DNA of 10,018 nt from NCBI GenBank assembly GCA_036276255.1, contig DASUPK010000118.1:1-10018 (forward strand), read 5' to 3'. The notes beneath the pieces are model-generated. The model saw nothing but the letters and a program-made list of their open reading frames with translations. It did no database searches and was not told the origin of the DNA. Positions 5,801 through 10,018 of the stretch are shown here, one piece after another; within the stretch, counting starts at the first letter, position 1, and every line of letters begins with the position of its first letter. The position numbers were made by a program, and so were the translations under genes. The DNA comes from DASUPK01 sp036276255 (GTDB taxonomy: Bacteria; Actinomycetota; Thermoleophilia; Solirubrobacterales; 70-9).

Positions 5801-8427
5801 AGGTCGGCCAGGATGCGATCTCGCCCTTCGGTGCCGGCCGTCAGGCGATCCAGCAGCCCTCGGAAATCCTCCGCCACCTTCCCGGAGAGAACCTCGACCT
5901 GCTCGAGCCGGCGGTCGAGGAGGGCGACGATGGCGACCCGTACCTCCTCGGCGCGCTGCTGCGCCAGGAACAACCGGTAGCAGGCCTCCTCCAGTTCCGG
6001 CGTTCTATCCAGTCCCTCGACGCCGTAGTGGGCGAGGGCCCTACGCAGCAGCTTGGCGAACTGGTCGGGCAGCCTCTCTTCCTCGACGTCCAGCGAGCGC
6101 AGGTAGGCGTTGAGGTGCTCGCGGGGGCTGAGCAGGGGCTCGGCCTCCGAGTCGGACTCGTCGTGCGCAGGCCTGCTCAGGGCCTGGACATCGGCGTAGA
6201 CCGAGAGCAGCCGGTCCTCCTCCGGGAGGAGATCGAGATCGTTGACGGCCGGGTCTCTGACGGCGTCCTGCAGATCCGCGAGGATCCGCTCGGTCTCGCC
6301 GGGCTCGCCGTCATAGCCCAGAACAAACCATTCGAGGCGCCGAAGCCTGTCACGGCAGAACGTTTCTCGGTCGGCGCTGACCTGCTCGCCGATCGGGAGC
6401 CGGACACGCGAAGCGCCGGACACTGTTTCACCGGCGTTCAGCGGCTCGATCCGGAGCAGCGGCTCCTGTGCGCCCACCTGGACGTTGGGATCGACCAGCA
6501 CCTCCCGGACGCGGCCCGCGACGGGTGCGGTCAAGGAGGACTCCATCTTCATGATCTCGAGCACGGCCACCACGTCCCCGACTCCGACCTCGTCCCCCGG
6601 CTCGACCGGAATCGAGACTATGACCGCGGGCGCGGGGTTGCGCACCAGCCCACCGTCGTCCCGGGAGATCCGGTGAGCGACCCCGTCCACCTCGATCAGC
6701 AGGTCCGCCCCCTGGCTCGAGGTGACGACCTGGAACCCGTGGCCGCCGAGCCATAGCCGCCGCTCGTGGGGATTGAGGCGTTCGGTATCGACCTCGACGG
6801 AGATGCCGTCAAGCGTCACGCGGTAGAGGCTGGGACCGACCTCGCTGGTCGCGACCCGGTAGCGCTCACCCGAGTAGCGCAGCTCGATCTCGCGCCGGGC
6901 GGGCGCCTGGCTGCCGGGGCGCCCCCGGCGAGCCAAGGCGTAGAAGGTCGCTCGATCGACAGCCGTCTGCTCGTCGGCGAAGTCCACGGCCGCCGCGACC
7001 AAAGCGACCTCGGCGTGACGCACCGGGATGGTCTTCGGGCTGAGTTGCCGGCGGTCGAGCCACCCAGTATCGATCTCTCCGGCGCGGAGCTCGGGGAGCG
7101 CCAGCAGGTCGAGGAGAAAGCCCACGTTCGTGGTGCCGCCCTCGACGACGATTGTGGTCTCCGCGAGCGCGCGCCGCAGGCGGGCGAGGGCCTCGTCGCG
7201 GTCCCTCCCCCAGGCGATCAGCTTGGCGATCATCGAGTCGAACTGGGCTGGGATCGAATCGCCCTCGGCCACTCCGGCATCGATCCTGATTCCCGGTCCA
7301 CCGGGGAATCTGAGGAGGGCGATACGTCCCGGCGCCGGAGCGAAACCGCGCGCGGGATCCTCGGCGTTGATCCGGGCCTCGATCGCATGACCGATGGGTG
7401 CCGGCGGTTCGCCCTCGAGGCGCCGGCCGGCCGCGACCTCGAGCTGGAGCTTGAGCAGATCAACTCCCGTCGTCGCCTCGGTGACGGGGTGCTCCACCTG
7501 CAGCCGGGTGTTCACCTCCATGAACGAGAGCAGGTCCTGGTCGGCCTGGTAGAGGAACTCGACCGTTGCCGCGCCCTGGTACCCGGCCCGCAGCGCGAGC
7601 CGGACAGCCGCGTCGCCCAGCTCTCGCTCGCGATGGGCGGGGAACACCGGGCTTCGTGACTCCTCGATCAGCTTCTGGTTGCGGCGCTGGACGCTGCAAT
7701 CGCGGACGCCGACCGCCCAGGCTGTCCCCTGTCCGTCCGCGATCAGCTGCACCTCGACATGCCTCGCCGGCTCGATCAGCTTCTCGAGCAGGACCGAACC
7801 GTCTCCGAACGCGTCGCGAGCCTCGCCGCGCGCGCTCTCCAGGGCCGTCTCCAGCTGGTCCGGCCCGTCCACGCGGCGGATCCCGCGCCCGCCCCCGCCC
7901 GCAACCGCCTTGATCAAGAGCGGATAGCCGATGCGGTGCGCCTGCTCGCGCGCTTCGGCGACGGTTTCGACCCGGGCGCCACTCCACGGCGCCACGGGCA
8001 GGCCGGCCTGCTCCGCGAGCCGCTTGGCCTCGACCTTGTCGCCGAGCAGCCGCATCGCCCTCGAGTTCGGCCCGACGAAGACGATCCCCAGCTTCTCACA
8101 GAGCTCCGCGAACTCCGGGCGCTCGGCAACGAAGCCCCAGCCGACCCATGCAGCGTCGGCTGCCGTCGCGGTGAGCGCCCTCTCGAGCGCCGCCAAGTCA
8201 AGATAGCCACTCCGCTGCTCCGCGGAATCCCCCCTCGCGCCGTCGTCGAGGCAGTAGGCCTCGTCGGCCTCCCGGACGAACATCGCCTGGCGGTCGGGCT
8301 CGGTGTACAGCGCGATCGGGCTGATCGGATGCTCCGATATGTCGTTGAGCTCCCGGACCGCGCGGATCGCGCGCATGGCCGCCTCGCCGCGGTTGACGAT
8401 CGCGAGCCGGTGAAACGAGCCTTCCAT
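2815..8427 (-). CDS. Single-chain multidomain acyl-CoA carboxylase (BC-BCCP-central-CT), acetyl/propionyl-CoA carboxylase type
   Basis: The 1870-residue protein holds all parts of a biotin-dependent carboxylase. Biotin carboxylase spans about 5-450: ATP-grasp glycine loop KAVAGGGGRG (173-182), NTRLQVEHPVTE (306-317; Arg308, Gln310 and Glu312 correspond to catalytic residues), and Arg352 in ARINAEDP. A beta-rich linker (about 455-595) leads to the biotin carrier (about 597-662), with biotinyl Lys627 in EIMKM. Residues about 665-1320 are mostly helical early on and resemble the eukaryotic ACC central region near 1110-1230. The carboxyltransferase N-half is about 1335-1535 and the C-half about 1575-1850, ending in the family's GELAAEFD and LRPYLIEA segments. 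In effect it would turn acetyl-CoA, or a longer acyl-CoA, plus bicarbonate and ATP into the 2-carboxyacyl-CoA extender. It resembles eukaryotic ACC (about 2200 residues) and actinobacterial fused carboxylases more than split AccABCD enzymes. The ATG lies 9 bp after the synthase stop, with only a weak Shine-Dalgarno sequence, which suggests coupling. Substrate is uncertain: carboxyltransferase pocket residues differ from yeast ACC. Confidence 0.96.
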   Translation of the reverse strand: MEGSFHRLAIVNRGEAAMRAIRAVRELNDISEHPISPIALYTEPDRQAMFVREADEAYCLDDGARGDSAEQRSGYLDLAALERALTATAADAAWVGWGFVAERPEFAELCEKLGIVFVGPNSRAMRLLGDKVEAKRLAEQAGLPVAPWSGARVETVAEAREQAHRIGYPLLIKAVAGGGGRGIRRVDGPDQLETALESARGEARDAFGDGSVLLEKLIEPARHVEVQLIADGQGTAWAVGVRDCSVQRRNQKLIEESRSPVFPAHRERELGDAAVRLALRAGYQGAATVEFLYQADQDLLSFMEVNTRLQVEHPVTEATTGVDLLKLQLEVAAGRRLEGEPPAPIGHAIEARINAEDPARGFAPAPGRIALLRFPGGPGIRIDAGVAEGDSIPAQFDSMIAKLIAWGRDRDEALARLRRALAETTIVVEGGTTNVGFLLDLLALPELRAGEIDTGWLDRRQLSPKTIPVRHAEVALVAAAVDFADEQTAVDRATFYALARRGRPGSQAPARREIELRYSGERYRVATSEVGPSLYRVTLDGISVEVDTERLNPHERRLWLGGHGFQVVTSSQGADLLIEVDGVAHRISRDDGGLVRNPAPAVIVSIPVEPGDEVGVGDVVAVLEIMKMESSLTAPVAGRVREVLVDPNVQVGAQEPLLRIEPLNAGETVSGASRVRLPIGEQVSADRETFCRDRLRRLEWFVLGYDGEPGETERILADLQDAVRDPAVNDLDLLPEEDRLLSVYADVQALSRPAHDESDSEAEPLLSPREHLNAYLRSLDVEEERLPDQFAKLLRRALAHYGVEGLDRTPELEEACYRLFLAQQRAEEVRVAIVALLDRRLEQVEVLSGKVAEDFRGLLDRLTAGTEGRDRILADLSREVRFHYFDQPVIEGATAAAYREAEAQLEQLLADPEAPGRADLIRALVDCTRPLAPMLSERLRTAEPSLRRVLLEVMTRRYYRRHALEGFEEHQGEGGSLLTAAHPHDGGHRRVATAYVALEGLPRAAASLAGYAASLPEGERLVADFYADYEGEPPEQEELAARLASVLDDAGLPATVDRVVLAIAEPGRGRGMSAVDIFTYRRTGSGIAEDELLRGVHPEMADRLQFKRLANFTLERLPSPAEDVYLVLGRARDNPEEERLFALAEVRDLTAIRDRSGQVTSLPELERMLVQALGGIRRFQAHRKPSRRPQWNRVLLYAWPVIELLPAEMEPMVTRVGPLTRGLGIEMILVRGRLREPDGSVRDRVIRFFPSGSGVVIEVDDPPDRPLMPYDEAGERIVAARRRGTLHPAEIVKMVAPAHSGDGAHDDGAPPHQPSGDFTELDLDDDGRLVPVDRPLATNPAGIVVGLVRNYTERYPEGIDRVTLLGDPTKSLGSLAEGECRRIIAALDLAEERGVPLEWFALSAGAKIAMDSGTESMDWIAAVLRRIVEYTQRGGELNIVIAGINVGAQPYWNAEATMLMHTRGILVMTPESAMVLTGKQALDYSGGVSAEDNFGIGGYERIMGPNGQAQYWAPDLAGACRVLLDYYDHAYVAPAERFPRRASSSDPRDRDVGEMPHHGSSQFARVGEIFSDETNPGRRAAFDIRSVMRATIDQDHSPLERWAAMRDAEGAVVWDAHLGGWPVALLGIESRPIVRRGQVPADGPTQWTSGTLFPRSSKKIARAINAVAGRRPVVVLANLAGFDGSPESMREWQLEFGAEIGRAVVNFDGPLVFCVISRYHGGAFVVFSQRLNENLETVALEGAHASVIGGAPAAAVVFAREVKQSTDRDPRITALDERIAAADGPERTRLRAERSELWDQVHAEQQGELAAEFDSVHSVERAVEVGSVSSIIPAAELRPYLIEAIERGMQRISGEGTSGDRARVADARAR
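2853..2864 (-). promoter_or_regulatory. Ribosome binding site of the PPTase gene, inside the carboxylase gene
   Basis: On the minus strand AAGGGA (2864-2859) precedes the GTG at 2852 by six bases. The site lies within the last codons of the carboxylase gene. It supports the overlapping GTG start and suggests coupled translation of the two proteins. Confidence 0.6.
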
Positions 8428-8436
8428 CCGGACCGC

Positions 8437-10018
8437 CTAGCTCATCGCCGCGCGAATCGGCTCGAGCGCCTCGGGATCGAGGGCGCCAGGGAGCTCGATG
8501 GTGCGGTAGCCGGAAAGCAGGACCCGGACCCGGCCCTTCTCATCGACGACCCGGGCGTCGATGGCCGACCCGTCCTCGCGTGGGTGGACCACCGCGAAGA
8601 GGTTGCCCGGTTCGTCCGCATCCGCGTAGCGAATGACTCTGTCGACGTGGGTAGGCAGCGCCATCCGTCCTTGGGTGCCGAGCTCCCACACTCCGGCCGT
8701 CTGGAAGCAGAGCTCGATCAGCCGAGGGGCGGCAACGGTTGGTTCCTCAGCGGGCTCGTGATCGGGCGGCAGGTCGGCGGCGAAGCGTCCGACCACTTCC
8801 CCGTTGTGACGCCAAGCCCGCTCGAGGACCTGGTAGGCCGGGCCGTGGAAGTAGATCTCGTAGATTGTCTCGGGGCCGACGCCTCCGTCGCCCGACTCAT
8901 CGCCCGGCGCATCTTCCTCGGGCGGTCGGGAAAGCTCGGGGGCGAGGGCGGCGCGACCGGTGAAGTGCACGGTCCGCTGCTCGCCCTGCGGCAGCGAGCG
9001 GGTGCCGACGAGGCGGCAGTCCGCCACCAACGTGCCGTCGCTCGCGCCGCGGTGCCGCACCTGGAGCTCCAGTGCGCGCGGCTCGTCGCGGTAGAACTTG
9101 AACGGCGCGATCAGCTCGACGTCCTCGAGCGCCGTCACCCGCCAGCCGGGCAGGAGCGCGGCCGCGACCTCCGCGAACGCCTCGATTCCCATCACGCCCG
9201 GCAGCACCGGCGTGCCCTCGATCCGGTGGTCGTTGAGGAACGCCTGGTGGCTCGGATCGAGCTCGGTTCGGACCGTGAGCCCCTCGCGCGAGTCGAACCC
9301 GACGACCCTGCCGGACATCGGCCCGTGGTGTGCGTCGATCGCCTTGGTCGCGGCGTCGAGGTCGAGGCCGCCCGTCGGATGGCGCTCCTCCAGCATCACC
9401 CCGAGCGCGCCAGCGACGAGGACCTCGGTTCCCGGGCCCGCGGCGGTGAGCTCCCGTCGCACCACCGGCACGCCCTCGCTCGGAGGCAGCATGTCGATCC
9501 CAGCCATCTCCATGACCTTCGGGATCGAGCCGCGGGTGGCCATCCCGATCTCCGCCCAGGCGGTCCAATCGATCGCCGCGCCGCGCACGCCCTCGGCGCG
9601 GAGCCGCGAGATGCTCTTGCAGAGCAGGTCGTTGGCGGCCGCGTAGTCAGTCTGGCCCGCGTTGCCGAACCGGCCGGCGATCGAGCTGAAGACGACCGCA
9701 GCGCCCGGCCGTTCGGTGCCGAGCGCGTTCAGCAGGTTGAACCAGCCGTTCACCTTCACGTCGAAGACCAGGTCGAACTCGGACTGCGGCTTGTCCGGCA
9801 GGTAGTGGCTGACCTCGAAGCCGGCGCAGTGGATCAGCGCGTCCACCCGGCTGCTTTCCCTGAGGATGTCCCTGACCGCGGCGGAGACCTGTTCGGGATC
9901 GGTGAGGTCCACCTGGTGCCAGTAGGCCTTTCCACCGGCTTCGCGAATCGCTTCGAGCGCGTCGAGGGCCGCCCGGCCGCGTTCGATCCGGGAGAGCTCG
10001 CGCTCGACGAGCTTCGGG
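8437..10018 (-). CDS. Type I polyketide / Pfa-like lipid synthase, C-terminal KR-DH part (5' end outside window)
   Basis: The frame is open to the right edge: the GTG at 9912 is internal, and 35 more residues upstream continue the ketoreductase. 526 residues are visible. The ketoreductase (to about residue 210) has Lys88, Ser112 (FSSIAG), Tyr125 and Asn129 (TDYAAAND), the full catalytic set; the NADPH-binding glycine motif lies outside. It lacks the LDD motif of B-type modular ketoreductases. A hotdog-fold dehydratase follows (about 250-510): HRIEGTPVLP supplies His264 in the HxxxGxxxxP motif, and ELCFQTAG carries Glu435 and Gln439 where polyketide dehydratases normally have Asp and Gln/His. 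YFHGPAYQVL (389-398) is also typical of this fold. No thioesterase, carrier or reductase domain follows, so release must be done elsewhere. KR-DH as the last two domains recalls PfaA, HglE-like and enediyne synthases. It is followed 9 bp later by the carboxylase gene. Condensing, acyltransferase and carrier domains are expected upstream but not seen. Confidence 0.92.
   Translation of the reverse strand, partial: PKLVERELSRIERGRAALDALEAIREAGGKAYWHQVDLTDPEQVSAAVRDILRESSRVDALIHCAGFEVSHYLPDKPQSEFDLVFDVKVNGWFNLLNALGTERPGAAVVFSSIAGRFGNAGQTDYAAANDLLCKSISRLRAEGVRGAAIDWTAWAEIGMATRGSIPKVMEMAGIDMLPPSEGVPVVRRELTAAGPGTEVLVAGALGVMLEERHPTGGLDLDAATKAIDAHHGPMSGRVVGFDSREGLTVRTELDPSHQAFLNDHRIEGTPVLPGVMGIEAFAEVAAALLPGWRVTALEDVELIAPFKFYRDEPRALELQVRHRGASDGTLVADCRLVGTRSLPQGEQRTVHFTGRAALAPELSRPPEEDAPGDESGDGGVGPETIYEIYFHGPAYQVLERAWRHNGEVVGRFAADLPPDHEPAEEPTVAAPRLIELCFQTAGVWELGTQGRMALPTHVDRVIRYADADEPGNLFAVVHPREDGSAIDARVVDEKGRVRVLLSGYRTIELPGALDPEALEPIRAAMS

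Noticed and set aside
4882..6756. Long plus-strand open frame (624 codons) antisense to the carboxylase gene
   Set aside because: It lies wholly opposite the carboxylase central and carrier regions, whose motifs (including the EIMKM biotin site) are clear. Its translation shows no domain I recognise. Long antisense frames are common in GC-rich genes.
9910..9912. GTG at 9912 as the start of the synthase gene
   Set aside because: The frame is open upstream to the window edge and the added residues continue the ketoreductase domain, so this is an internal valine codon.
1..10018. CRISPR arrays, insertion sequences, tRNA or rRNA genes
   Set aside because: I saw no regularly spaced repeats, transposase-like product, terminal inverted repeats, or tRNA/rRNA signatures on either strand.

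Overview
The window is a GC-rich bacterial chromosome segment with dense coding. Its most striking content is the distal part of a minus-strand lipid or polyketide operon that enters from the right edge. High GC, GTG starts and a giant one-chain acyl-CoA carboxylase fit an actinobacterium, possibly of the Thermoleophilia type. That placement is inference, since there is no rRNA or other marker gene here.

Layout from left to right. Positions 1-153 (minus) hold the first 51 codons of a response-regulator receiver domain, cut by the left edge. Positions 154-460 are a divergent intergenic region with imperfect GC-rich inverted repeats and an AT-rich island just before the next gene. Positions 461-1609 (plus) encode an HMG-CoA reductase with all four catalytic residues recognisable. 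Its start is moved downstream to an ATG with a strong ribosome binding site. Positions 1694-2146 (plus) encode a 150-residue HEAT-repeat protein with a GTG start. These two plus-strand genes converge on the minus-strand operon with only 28 bp between the stop codons.

The minus-strand operon, in transcription order, has three genes. The first is the C-terminal part of a modular synthase (ketoreductase, then hotdog dehydratase; 526 residues visible, 5' end outside the window). The second is an 1870-residue carboxylase that carries biotin carboxylase, biotin carrier, an ACC-central-like region and both carboxyltransferase halves in one chain. The third is an Sfp-type 4'-phosphopantetheinyl transferase. 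The spacers are 9 bp and a 38-nt overlap, so the three are almost certainly co-transcribed and probably translationally coupled.

The three proteins form a logical set. The carboxylase would make malonyl-CoA or a related extender unit, the transferase would activate the acyl carrier domains, and the synthase would condense, reduce and dehydrate. The KR-DH ending and the sequence flavour of both domains recall PfaA/HglE-like 'secondary lipid' synthases and enediyne-type iterative synthases more than ordinary modular polyketide synthases. The product cannot be read from this window. The most interesting points are the eukaryote-like domain plan of the carboxylase, its altered carboxyltransferase pocket residues, and its placement inside a synthase/PPTase operon.
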